From: Pseudomonadota bacterium
GTDB taxonomy: Bacteria; Myxococcota_A; UBA796; GCA-2862545
Assembly (NCBI GenBank): GCA_947475315.1
Contig: CANJMY010000012.1
Coordinates: 1 to 56,879, forward strand
DNA: 56,879 nucleotides
Direction of reading: 5' to 3'
The first letter of the stretch is position 1. The number at the start of each line of letters is the position of its first letter. The notes beneath the pieces are model-generated. The model had not been told where the DNA came from. It saw only the letters and a program-made list of their open reading frames with translations, and searched no databases. Positions 5,580-14,306 of the stretch are shown here, piece by piece. Position numbers and translations under genes: made by a program.

Positions 5580-8500
5580 CTACAGCTCCGTGGCGAGATC
5601 CTCGAGGCTCGCCTGACCAACCGTGTACGAACTCGCCTCGGGCGTGGTGCCGGGCAGGAAGGGGTAGGCCATGCCGCCCGAGGACACCCGTCGCCCGGTC
5701 GACTCGTCGATCTGGGCCCACTCGACCGGCGCCCACACCGGGAACGGCGTGTCGCCGTGGATGGCTTCCTTCATGTAGTCGATCCAGATCGGCAGCGCGA
5801 CGCTGCCGCCGGTCGCGGAGAGGCCGATGGTCTTGGGCTGATCGTAGCCCACCCACACCGCGGTGAGCGTGTTGGGCGTGTAGCCGATGAACCAGGCGTC
5901 CTTCTCGTCGTTGGTGGTGCCCGTCTTGCCCGCGACGTGAACCTGCAGCTCGCGGTGGGCAGCGGCGCCCGTGCCGTGGGTCGCCACGCTCTCCAACAGC
6001 CACGTGGAGATGACGGAGAGCTCCGGGGAGATCACGCGCACGGGCTTGTCGACCGGCTTGTGCTCCTCCAGCACCTGCCCGTCGCGGTCCTCCACCTTGA
6101 CCAGCGTGTAGGGCTCCACCCAGGTGCCGCCGCTGGCGAACACGGCGAAGGCGCGCGCCATCTCGTCGATCGACAGCGCGGCGGACCCAAGGCCGATCGA
6201 CAGGTCGCACGCCCGACAGTAGCTCTTGCCGTCCGGCATGGGCGCGGAGTTCGTGCAGTGCTTGCCCTCCTGGCCGGGCAGCCACGGGCACAGCCACGCC
6301 GTGTCCGGGTTGGGCTTCCAGCCCTCGGGGACGGCGTGCGTGGGCGGCCCGCCCAGGCCTAGGCGCCGCGCGAAGTCGTAGACCACGTCCCGGCCCATGT
6401 TGGGGTCGCAGGAGTCCAGCACGCGCACCGTGGAGGTGTTGCGCGACAGGGTGATCGCCTGACGTAGCGTGATGTTGCCGCGGTAGTCGCCGCCGTAGTT
6501 CTCAGGCTTCCAGGTACCTTCTTCCGTCACAAAGGCGAGCGGGGCGTCCGGGACGATGCTCGCCGCGGTCAGCCGCTTGCTCTCGATCGCCGCCGAGTAG
6601 ACGATCGCCTTGAACGTGGAGCCGACTTGGCGGCGCGACTGGAAGGCGCGGTTGAGCTCGCTCGTGTCGAAGTCCACGCCGCCGACCATGGCACGAACGG
6701 CGCCCGCTTCGTCTCCGTGCACGTCGAACGACAGGAGCGCACCCTGCAGCTCGGACGGCTGAACCAGGCGCACGCCGAGGTACGGTGTGGTGGCGCCCGG
6801 GGTGTTGGCGAAGGCCTTGGCGACCGCCTCGTCCGTGGTGGACAGCGCCTTGACGCGCACGCGGACCACGTCGCCCACGCGCAGGATGCCGCCCTCCTTC
6901 ACGCCGTCGCCGTTCTCGTCGATCGGCCGGGTGAAGTCGTCCTGGGCCCGGTACTTCCAGTCGCGCGCCACGTCAGGCGGGTAGACCCAGGTGGACCACG
7001 CCAGCGGCAGGATGCCCACGGTGCGGCCGACCGAGACCTCGGCCCAGGTGGGGAAGACCTTGGTGATCACGCCGTCCGCGACCTGATCGAGCGTGAACGT
7101 CATCTTGGCCGAGCGCGAGGCCGGGTCGTCCTCTGCGCGGCGCGAGGCTTGCCGGAGCGACTCCTCGATCTCCGAGATGCGGGCGTTGATCGCGGCGTCG
7201 CCGTCGACGTGCTGGATCGTGGACCGCCGGAATCCAACCTTCTCGTCGATCTCGGTCACCCCGGAGACGAGCGCCCGCTGGGCCACCGACTGCAAGGCCG
7301 GGTCGCAGGTGGTCATCACCTTCAGGCCGTCGTGCAGGACCTTGTCCTCGCCGTACTTGTCGATGAGCTGGCGGCGGACGTACTCGGTGAAGCTGGGCGC
7401 CGCCTCGCGGAAGGCGTTGGAGTGCTCCGCGATGTGGAGCTCCTCCTTGCGGGCCTCCTCCGACTGGCGCTCGTTGATGAAGCCCACGGACAGCATCTGG
7501 TCGAGCACGTACTCTTGGCGGGTCTTGGCGGCGGCGAAGTCGGCCTGCGGGTTCCACGCGCTCGGCCGCGGCGGCAGCCCGGCCAGCAGGGCGGACTCGC
7601 CCAGCGTCAGTTCCTTCACCGACTTCCCGAAGAAGGTGCGGGCGGCGGCTTCGACCCCGTAGGCCTGCGCGCCCAGGAATATCTCATTGAGGTACAGGTA
7701 GAGGATGTGGTCCTTGTCGTAGGCCTCCTCGATGCGCCACGCGAGCAGGGCCTCCTTGATCTTGCGCTCGAGCTTGCGGTCCGACGTCAGCAGGAAGTTC
7801 TTGGCCACCTGCTGCGTGATGGTCGACCCGCCCTGGGCGAACCGACCTTGCAGGACGTTGCGACCGGCCGCGCGGGCGATGCCCATGTAGTCGATGCCGC
7901 CGTGCTGGTAGAAGTTGGCGTCTTCGGCGGCGATGAACGCGTTCTTGAGGTTGTCTGGGATCTGGTCGAGCGGCAGGACATAGCGTCGCTGCTCGTAGAT
8001 CTCGCCCATCAGCGACCCGTCCTTGGCGTAGACCGAGGTGACGGTGGCCGGTCGGTAGGCCTGGAGGCGCTGCACGCTCGGGAGGTCGCCGCTGTACCAG
8101 GCGTCCAGAGCCCACAGGCCGAGCAGGGCCACCACGAGCATCGCGACGAGGGCGGCCGCCGCGGCACGCCACGACGGCATTTGAAGTCTGCGACGCGGAC
8201 TTGGCGGCGCGGCCGTGACGGGCGACGGCGAGGGAGCACGGCTGGCAGGCGGGGGCGGAGGACGGGGAGCGACGGCGCCTGGCCGCGGCTGCACGGGCAC
8301 GCGCCTGGGATCCTTGATCGGGATCACCGGCGGCGGCGAGGTGGACGCCTTCGTCGCGTCGACCTCTTCGGCGTCCTCCCAGGAGGGCGGGTTGGGCTGC
8401 GGGCGCGGATCCGCGAGCAGGCCCGCCGCGCGCGGCGCGTCGAACGGTAGGGTGAGCGGGGTGGCCGGCGGCGCGGCGCGCTTCACCTCGTCGATGAAGG

Positions 8501-8807
8501 AGACCTCGGCGGTCGTCTCCGGGGCGCGGCCGTGGCCTCCCCAGGCTTCGTCCGGCGGGAACTCGTCCGTCTGGGGCCGTGAGGGGGTGCGTGCGCCGGG
8601 TCGGACGACGGTCAGGTTGCCGTGAACCGAGCCCAGGGGGGCGAACCGGCGCCCCATGCTGACCAGCTTGGGCTCCAGCCCGGAGGGCCAGGTCGTGGCG
8701 ATGGCGCGGCTGCACGACGCGCAGCGCACCGTGTCTCCGGGAACCGGGAAGGGCTCGGCGACACGCAGCACGGCGCGACAGTGCGGGCAGGTGAGCGTCA
8801 GCGGCAT
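5580..8807 (-). CDS. Class A penicillin-binding protein (PBP1A type) with N-terminal zinc ribbon
   Basis: A 1075-aa bifunctional peptidoglycan synthase. Residues 1-40 are a zinc ribbon of MJ0042 type (C7-x2-C10 and C29-x2-C32). A disordered Pro-rich stretch follows to about 210, then one transmembrane helix (about 215-234). The GT51 glycosyltransferase domain contains E295 in AAEDANFY and GGSTITQQVAKN. The transpeptidase domain has SxxK in GSTFK (about 729), SRN in LSRNTST (about 788) and KTGT (about 960). Start ATG 8807 is chosen because the zinc ribbon begins there; upstream codons are not conserved-looking. The zinc ribbon and linker are predicted cytoplasmic and may sense metal or bind a partner. 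It is divergent from the S41 protease gene and heads a six-gene block. Confidence 0.93.
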   Translation of the reverse strand: MPLTLTCPHCRAVLRVAEPFPVPGDTVRCASCSRAIATTWPSGLEPKLVSMGRRFAPLGSVHGNLTVVRPGARTPSRPQTDEFPPDEAWGGHGRAPETTAEVSFIDEVKRAAPPATPLTLPFDAPRAAGLLADPRPQPNPPSWEDAEEVDATKASTSPPPVIPIKDPRRVPVQPRPGAVAPRPPPPPASRAPSPSPVTAAPPSPRRRLQMPSWRAAAAALVAMLVVALLGLWALDAWYSGDLPSVQRLQAYRPATVTSVYAKDGSLMGEIYEQRRYVLPLDQIPDNLKNAFIAAEDANFYQHGGIDYMGIARAAGRNVLQGRFAQGGSTITQQVAKNFLLTSDRKLERKIKEALLAWRIEEAYDKDHILYLYLNEIFLGAQAYGVEAAARTFFGKSVKELTLGESALLAGLPPRPSAWNPQADFAAAKTRQEYVLDQMLSVGFINERQSEEARKEELHIAEHSNAFREAAPSFTEYVRRQLIDKYGEDKVLHDGLKVMTTCDPALQSVAQRALVSGVTEIDEKVGFRRSTIQHVDGDAAINARISEIEESLRQASRRAEDDPASRSAKMTFTLDQVADGVITKVFPTWAEVSVGRTVGILPLAWSTWVYPPDVARDWKYRAQDDFTRPIDENGDGVKEGGILRVGDVVRVRVKALSTTDEAVAKAFANTPGATTPYLGVRLVQPSELQGALLSFDVHGDEAGAVRAMVGGVDFDTSELNRAFQSRRQVGSTFKAIVYSAAIESKRLTAASIVPDAPLAFVTEEGTWKPENYGGDYRGNITLRQAITLSRNTSTVRVLDSCDPNMGRDVVYDFARRLGLGGPPTHAVPEGWKPNPDTAWLCPWLPGQEGKHCTNSAPMPDGKSYCRACDLSIGLGSAALSIDEMARAFAVFASGGTWVEPYTLVKVEDRDGQVLEEHKPVDKPVRVISPELSVISTWLLESVATHGTGAAAHRELQVHVAGKTGTTNDEKDAWFIGYTPNTLTAVWVGYDQPKTIGLSATGGSVALPIWIDYMKEAIHGDTPFPVWAPVEWAQIDESTGRRVSSGGMAYPFLPGTTPEASSYTVGQASLEDLATEL

Positions 8808-8837
8808 GTCGTCTGAGACGGTCCGTTGTGGGCGGGC

Positions 8838-8867
8838 GCTGTATCTCCCAGGGGTGGGAGCGTCCAA
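8838..8867 (-). promoter_or_regulatory. Candidate promoter for the PBP1A gene
   Basis: On the minus strand TTGGAC (8862-8867) and TACAGC (8838-8843) are 18 bp apart, giving a leader of roughly 25 nt before ATG 8807. Confidence 0.45.
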
Positions 8868-8898
8868 GGCGCCGATCGTCACGTCGCGTAGATGCGCG

Positions 8899-8927
8899 TT
8901 GACTGCGGCGCGGTTGGACTCTACGAT
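8899..8927 (+). promoter_or_regulatory. Sigma70-type promoter for the S41 protease gene
   Basis: TTGACT (8899-8904) and TACGAT (8922-8927) are spaced by exactly 17 bp. The predicted transcription start near 8934 favours ATG 8971 over the upstream in-frame ATG at 8926, which overlaps the -10 box. Confidence 0.65.
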
Positions 8928-8970
8928 GACAGCACCAGTCGGTGGGTACTTGCCGAAGCACGGATCACGC

Positions 8971-11925
8971 ATGGATCGCAGGCTGCGCGGGCTCGCCCTC
9001 ATCGGGTTCACTGCGCTCGTCCCTGCGGCCGTGATGCTGGTCCCGATGCACGCGGTGGAGGCGCCGGCCTCTGAGACCGTCCCGCTCGCGGTCCGCGCAG
9101 CGACCGGCAGCCCCTACGACCTGGCCATGCTTCGGGTGGTCCACCTGGCGATGCAGCCGGTCGCCGAGTCCTACGTCGAACCTGACCGCATCGACCCGCA
9201 GCGTATGTACGAGGCCGCGCTGGAGTCGGTCGAGCGCTTGGTCCCGGCGGTGTCCTTCCACCTGGAGGACCGCCAGCTCGCCATCCACGTCGCCGACGTC
9301 CGCACCGTGCGCGACGTGCCGCCCATCACCACGATCGCCGGCATGGAGAGCGAGCTGCGCAAGGTCGCCGCGCTGCTCGCGACGCACCTTGGCCCCGACG
9401 ATGTCCCGCACGACCACCTCGACATGGCGCCGCTCTCCGCGATCGAGTTCGCGATGGTCAACGGCATGCTCGCCACGCTCGATCCGCACTCGGCGCTGCT
9501 CCCCCCTGCCGAGACGCGCGAGCTCGACGCCGAGAACCAGGGCGAGTTCGGTGGCCTCGGCGTGTCGCTGTCGGTGGACGACGACGGCCTGCGCGTGGAC
9601 GACACGGTGAAGGACTGCCCGGCCGCCACCGCCGGCGTGCGCCCGGGCGACCACATCCGCCGCATCGACGGCCAGTCCACGATCAACGTGTCGCTCGACG
9701 ACGCGGTCGACCTGCTGCGCGGGCCGATCGGCGAGTCTGTGATGCTCGAGATCATGCGCGCGGGTTTGTCTAAGCCGCTCTTTGTGCCGGTCGTCCGGGG
9801 CAAGATCCGCATCCACGAGGTGGCCGCGTGGCCCTTGGCGGGCGGGCTGGCCTACGCCCGGGTCACCGCGTTCCACGCGACCGTGCACGACGACCTGGTC
9901 GCGGAGCTTCGCCGCGTCGAGCGCGCCGAGGGCGAGATCCGCGGGCTGGTGCTCGACCTGCGCGGCAACCCCGGTGGCTATGTGAACCAGGCCGTCGCCG
10001 TCGCCGACGCCTTCCTCAAGGAGGGCGAGATCGTCTCGACCCGAGGCCCGCACGACACTCGACCTGATTCGCACTCGGCCACCGACGACGGCACCGAGTG
10101 GACCTTCCCGATGGTGGTGCTGGTCGACGCCGAGAGCGCGTCAGCGTCTGAGATCGTCGCGGGCGCGCTGCGCAACAACGAGCGGGCGGTGATCGTCGGC
10201 GAGCGCACGTTCGGCAAGGGGTCCGTGCAGAACCTCGAGCCCATGCCCTTTGACAGCGAGCTCAAGGTCACGGTCGCGCAGTACCTGACGCCGGGCGACC
10301 GCTCGATCCAAAACGTGGGCATCCCCGCGGACGTGGAGGTCGTGCCCACCTGGGTCGGTCGACGCGATCAGGAGGGGCTGCTGATCCCCGACGCCGCCGT
10401 GCTCGTGGGCGAGCGCGCCGAGCGGGAGAGCGACCTGGACGCGCACCTGGATCGGCGGGACGCGCGCGAGTTGGACCCCGCGCTCTACAGCTACCGCGCC
10501 TGGAACCCGTGGGGCCGCGCGGTCGATCTCGACGCGCCGCCCGAGCCCGGCACCGACGAGGACCTACGCCTCGCGCTTGACCTGCTGGCGGTGGCGCCGA
10601 CCGCGCACCGCGGGGACATGCTCGCGGCGGCGGGGCCGGTGGTGAAGCGGCACGAGCTGGCCGGAGAGCGCGCGATCACCGAGGCCTTCCGCGGCATCGG
10701 GGTCGACTGGACCGGGCCGTCCGACGGCGCCCCGGCGGCGGTCGAGGTGTCGATGTCCACGCCCGGCGATGCCTTGGTCGCAGGCGAGGACGCGCCCGTC
10801 ACGGTGACGGTGACCAACCGCGGCGCGACGCCGCTGCGCAGGCTCCTGGTCGTGATGCACGGGGAGGAGACGTTCGACGGCCTCGAGTTCCCGATCGGCA
10901 AGCTGGAGCCTGGGGCGTCGGGCACCTGGACCCGCACGGTGCGCGCCCCGGAGGGCTGGCCTGCTGAGGCTGGCAGCGTCCGGTTGGACGTGCGTGACGA
11001 CCAGGGGCACGCGCTCGGATCGTCCATCACCGCCGTGACGCTCAAGCCTCGCCAGCTTCCGCGCCTCGCGTGGCGTTGGACGCTGGTCCCCGAGGTCAAC
11101 CACCAGCTGGCGGTGGGGGATTTGGCGCGCGTGGAGTTGGAGATCAAGAACGTGGGCGAGGGCGCGAGCCTTGGCGCCACCGTCCGGATCCGAAACCGTT
11201 CGGCGGGCGCGCTCGACATCGTCACCGGCACCCTGCACGGCGGGAGGCTGATCGACGCGCGTGGCCGCCCTTGCGCGCTGGTCACGCCGGGCTGGGAGAA
11301 CGGCGGGCCGGTCGGTCACGCCGCGCCCACCGACCCGCGCTACCTGGAGCGCGTCCCGCCGGTGTGGGCGCCCAAGTGCCACCGCGAGATCAACCCGGGC
11401 GAGTCGTGGACCGGCTCGTTCGAGGTGCGGATCCTCGAGCCCGCGATCGACGACGTCTACAAGCTCGACCTCACCGTCGCGGACGACATCACCTACGACT
11501 ACCCGTCGATCGTCCGACAGGGCTTCTACGACTGGCACGAGTCCGAGGAGGCGATCCTCTTCCACCTGGGCCAGGCGCCGCCGACCGTCACGTTCCGCGA
11601 GCCTCCGTCGATCGTTCTGACCGAGGAGCCCGCCCCGCAGACCGACGGCGGCGCCGTGCGCATCGCGGGGCGCGTGTTGGACGCCGACGGCCTGGGCGAC
11701 GTCATGGTGTTCGCCGATCAGGACAAGGTGTTCTTTGAGCGCCACGGCCGCGCCAAGCCACAAGACGTGGTGCCGTTCAGCGCCGAGGTGCGCTTCGAGG
11801 CGGGCACGCACGTCCTGTCGGTGCTCGCGCGCGACAACGCCGGCTTCAACACCACGCTGTCGAGGCTGGTGTGGCGCCCCGAGGATGACTGGCAGGCGCT
11901 CGCGAACCCGGCACGCCATCCGTGA
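8971..11925 (+). CDS. S41 carboxy-terminal processing protease (Tsp/Ctp type), exported, with C-terminal Ig-like domains
   Basis: A 984-aa protein. An N-terminal signal or anchor (GLALIGFTALVPAAVMLVPM) is followed by an N-terminal helical region, a PDZ domain starting at EFGGLGVSLSV (about 190-275) and an S41 peptidase domain. The catalytic serine lies in ESASASEIVAGAL (about 391-396) and the lysine in ERTFGKGSVQ (about 416), the Ser-Lys dyad of tail-specific proteases. The second half (about 560-984) looks like beta-sandwich domains of the kind seen in cell-surface proteins (PVTVTVTNRGATPLRRLLV; VELEIKNVGEG). This long form resembles a serine peptidase family known from myxobacteria; typical Ctp proteins are half this length. 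The stop overlaps the UvrA-like GTG start (GTGA). Confidence 0.92.
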   Translation: MDRRLRGLALIGFTALVPAAVMLVPMHAVEAPASETVPLAVRAATGSPYDLAMLRVVHLAMQPVAESYVEPDRIDPQRMYEAALESVERLVPAVSFHLEDRQLAIHVADVRTVRDVPPITTIAGMESELRKVAALLATHLGPDDVPHDHLDMAPLSAIEFAMVNGMLATLDPHSALLPPAETRELDAENQGEFGGLGVSLSVDDDGLRVDDTVKDCPAATAGVRPGDHIRRIDGQSTINVSLDDAVDLLRGPIGESVMLEIMRAGLSKPLFVPVVRGKIRIHEVAAWPLAGGLAYARVTAFHATVHDDLVAELRRVERAEGEIRGLVLDLRGNPGGYVNQAVAVADAFLKEGEIVSTRGPHDTRPDSHSATDDGTEWTFPMVVLVDAESASASEIVAGALRNNERAVIVGERTFGKGSVQNLEPMPFDSELKVTVAQYLTPGDRSIQNVGIPADVEVVPTWVGRRDQEGLLIPDAAVLVGERAERESDLDAHLDRRDARELDPALYSYRAWNPWGRAVDLDAPPEPGTDEDLRLALDLLAVAPTAHRGDMLAAAGPVVKRHELAGERAITEAFRGIGVDWTGPSDGAPAAVEVSMSTPGDALVAGEDAPVTVTVTNRGATPLRRLLVVMHGEETFDGLEFPIGKLEPGASGTWTRTVRAPEGWPAEAGSVRLDVRDDQGHALGSSITAVTLKPRQLPRLAWRWTLVPEVNHQLAVGDLARVELEIKNVGEGASLGATVRIRNRSAGALDIVTGTLHGGRLIDARGRPCALVTPGWENGGPVGHAAPTDPRYLERVPPVWAPKCHREINPGESWTGSFEVRILEPAIDDVYKLDLTVADDITYDYPSIVRQGFYDWHESEEAILFHLGQAPPTVTFREPPSIVLTEEPAPQTDGGAVRIAGRVLDADGLGDVMVFADQDKVFFERHGRAKPQDVVPFSAEVRFEAGTHVLSVLARDNAGFNTTLSRLVWRPEDDWQALANPARHP

Positions 11926-14300
11926 GCACGCCGCATGAGCGCGCGCCCATCGCCATCCGCGGGGCGCGCGTCCACAACCTGGCCAACCTCGATCTCGACC
12001 TGCCCTCAGACGGCTTCGTCGTGCTCGTCGGCCCCAGCGGATCGGGCAAGTCCTCGCTCGCCTTCGACACGGTGCACGCCGAAGGCCAGCGTCGCTACCT
12101 GGAGGCCATGTCGGCGCGCCTGCGGATGACGTTGGGCGCCATGCCGCGGCCCGACGTCGACTCCGTGCGCGGGCTGCCGCCGACGCTCGCGTTGGCCCAA
12201 ACGAGCGCGCCCACCGTGGGCACGCTGGCCTCGCTGACCGAGCTCGATGTGGTGCTCCGTGTGCTCCTCGGTCGCGCGGGCGAGCAGCGCTGCCCGGTGA
12301 GCGGCGAGGTGGTGACCGCCACGCCGCATGATGTGATCGTCGGCACGCTGCTGCGCCTGCCGGATCGCACGCGCCTGCATGTGGAGGCGCCGGCGACGGG
12401 TGTGGGCGACGCGCGCGCGCGCCTCGATGAGCTCGTCCGTCAGGGCTTCAGTCGCGTCCGCGTGAACAGCGACGTCATGGCGATCGAGGACGCGCGCGAC
12501 CTGCCCGCGGACGCGATCGTGCGCGTCGTCGTCGACCGCATCCTCGTCGGCCCGGACCGGCGGGATCGGATCCACGATGCGGTGCGCACCGCGGCGCGTG
12601 TCGGGCGCGGGGTGGTGGTCGCGGTCACCGACGACGGCGAGCGCGTGTTCACCGACCGCCCCTACAGCTTCGCCACCGGGCGCGTGCTGCCTGAGCTTCG
12701 GCCTGCGTTGTTCCGACCCACGGGCGCGGACGCCTGCGCGACCTGCCTTGGGAAGGGCCAGCGCAACGACGCACCGTGCGACACCTGCGAAGGCACGGGC
12801 CTGGGCGACGCCGCGCTCGCCGTGCGCTTCGAGGGCGTGGGCTGGCTGGACCTGTGGAAGATGCCGCTCGGCCAGCTGCGCACGCTGAGCCAGACCTGGA
12901 CCGTGAGCGCCGTCACCGCGCCGCTGCTCGCGGAGCTGTCGTCGCGCCTCGACGCGCTGGTGGACGTCGGCTTGGGGCACCTGCTCCCGCGCGCCCCCCT
13001 CGGCGACCTGTCCGCGGGCGAGCTGCAGCGCGCGCGGCTGGCGCGACAGGTCGGCACGGATCTGGCGGGCGTGCTCTACGTGCTCGACGAGCCGGCTGTG
13101 GGCCTCGACGCGGAGCAGGTCGATCGTCTGGTGGTCCTGCTGCGGCGCTTGGTCGACAAGGGGAACGGCCTGCTGGTGGTCGAGCACGACCCGCGCGTGA
13201 TCGCGGCGGCGGATCGGGTGGTGGAGTTCGGCCCCGGCGCCGGCCCCGACGGCGGCCACATCGTGTTCGACGGCCCGCCCTCAGCGCTTTCCAAGGCGGA
13301 CACGGCGACCGGTCGGTGGCTCAGCGGTGGTCTGACGCTCCCGCGCGGGGAGCACAAGCCCAGGCTCGGCTGGATCACGGTGGATGGCGCCCGCGTGCGC
13401 AACCTCACCGGTGAGCCGATCCGCGTCGCGCGCGGCGCGCTCAACGCGTTCGTCGGGCCCAGCGGCGGCGGCAAGACGTCGGCGCTCATGGCGATCGAGG
13501 CGCACCTCCGCGCGGCGCTCGCCAACGCCGAGCCGCCCGAGGGGCGAGTGACCGGCGCCGACGGGATCGCGCGCGTGCTGTCGGTCGACGAGCTGTCCGC
13601 GCGGCGCACGCGGCGCAGCATGCCCGCCACCTACGTCGGCCTGTGGGACACGCTGCGTGAGCTGCTCGCGGCCACGAACGAGGCGCGCTCCCGGGGGCTG
13701 GAGGCGGCGCGCTTCAGCTTGAACGTCGCGGGCGGGCGCTGCGAAGCCTGTCAGGGCTTTGGCGTGCGTCGCGTCGATCTGGAGTGGCTGCCGGAGGTCG
13801 AGGTCCCGTGCGAGGTGTGCGACGGACGGCGCTTCGCGTCCGACGTGCTCCAAGTGCGCTGGAAGGGCTTGGACGCGAGCGAGATCCTCGACCTGCGGGT
13901 GGACGAGGCCCACCCGCTGCTGGCGGGGCACCCGCGGCTTGAAGAGGCGCTGCGCGCGCTGCACGACGTGGGCTTGGGCTACCTGACGCTCGGCCAGCCG
14001 TCTCCGACGCTGTCGGGCGGCGAGGCGCGGCGGCTCAAGCTGGCGCGCGAGCTGGTGCGCGCCGCGCGCAAGGGCGGTGATGACACGATCGTCCTGCTCG
14101 ACGATCCGACGTCGGGCCTGCACCCGGTCGACGTGGTCGTGCTGCACGCGCTGCTGCGCCGCCTCGCCGACGAAGGCGCGACGGTGGTGATCGCCACCCA
14201 CATGGCCTCGCTGGTGGACGCCGCCGATCACGTCGTGCGCTTCGGCCCCGGCGTGGGGCCGGAGGGTGGACGGGTGGTGTCGTCGGGGCCGCCAGCCTGA
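11922..14300 (+). CDS. Short UvrA-like excinuclease ABC subunit A paralogue
   Basis: A 792-aa double ABC ATPase of the UvrA family, which finds damaged DNA in nucleotide excision repair. Walker A motifs are GPSGSGKSS (37-45) and GPSGGGKTS (about 512); signatures are LSAGE (about 364) and LSGGE (about 695). Two zinc-finger pairs are present: CATC...CDTC and CEAC...CEVC. The UvrB-contact region after the first Walker A is retained, but the insertion domain of the first ABC half is missing, which explains the length (classical UvrA is about 940 aa). The second Walker B reads LLDDPTSGLH, with Asp where Glu is usual. The GTG start overlaps the protease stop (GTGA). It is probably a paralogue with an altered role rather than the housekeeping UvrA. 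Confidence 0.88.
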   Translation: MSTPHERAPIAIRGARVHNLANLDLDLPSDGFVVLVGPSGSGKSSLAFDTVHAEGQRRYLEAMSARLRMTLGAMPRPDVDSVRGLPPTLALAQTSAPTVGTLASLTELDVVLRVLLGRAGEQRCPVSGEVVTATPHDVIVGTLLRLPDRTRLHVEAPATGVGDARARLDELVRQGFSRVRVNSDVMAIEDARDLPADAIVRVVVDRILVGPDRRDRIHDAVRTAARVGRGVVVAVTDDGERVFTDRPYSFATGRVLPELRPALFRPTGADACATCLGKGQRNDAPCDTCEGTGLGDAALAVRFEGVGWLDLWKMPLGQLRTLSQTWTVSAVTAPLLAELSSRLDALVDVGLGHLLPRAPLGDLSAGELQRARLARQVGTDLAGVLYVLDEPAVGLDAEQVDRLVVLLRRLVDKGNGLLVVEHDPRVIAAADRVVEFGPGAGPDGGHIVFDGPPSALSKADTATGRWLSGGLTLPRGEHKPRLGWITVDGARVRNLTGEPIRVARGALNAFVGPSGGGKTSALMAIEAHLRAALANAEPPEGRVTGADGIARVLSVDELSARRTRRSMPATYVGLWDTLRELLAATNEARSRGLEAARFSLNVAGGRCEACQGFGVRRVDLEWLPEVEVPCEVCDGRRFASDVLQVRWKGLDASEILDLRVDEAHPLLAGHPRLEEALRALHDVGLGYLTLGQPSPTLSGGEARRLKLARELVRAARKGGDDTIVLLDDPTSGLHPVDVVVLHALLRRLADEGATVVIATHMASLVDAADHVVRFGPGVGPEGGRVVSSGPPA

Positions 14301-14306
14301 TCGCGG

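Noticed and set aside
8926-8970. Upstream ATG 8926 as the start of the S41 protease
   Set aside because: It overlaps the -10 box of a 17-bp-spaced promoter, and the signal sequence begins at 8971.
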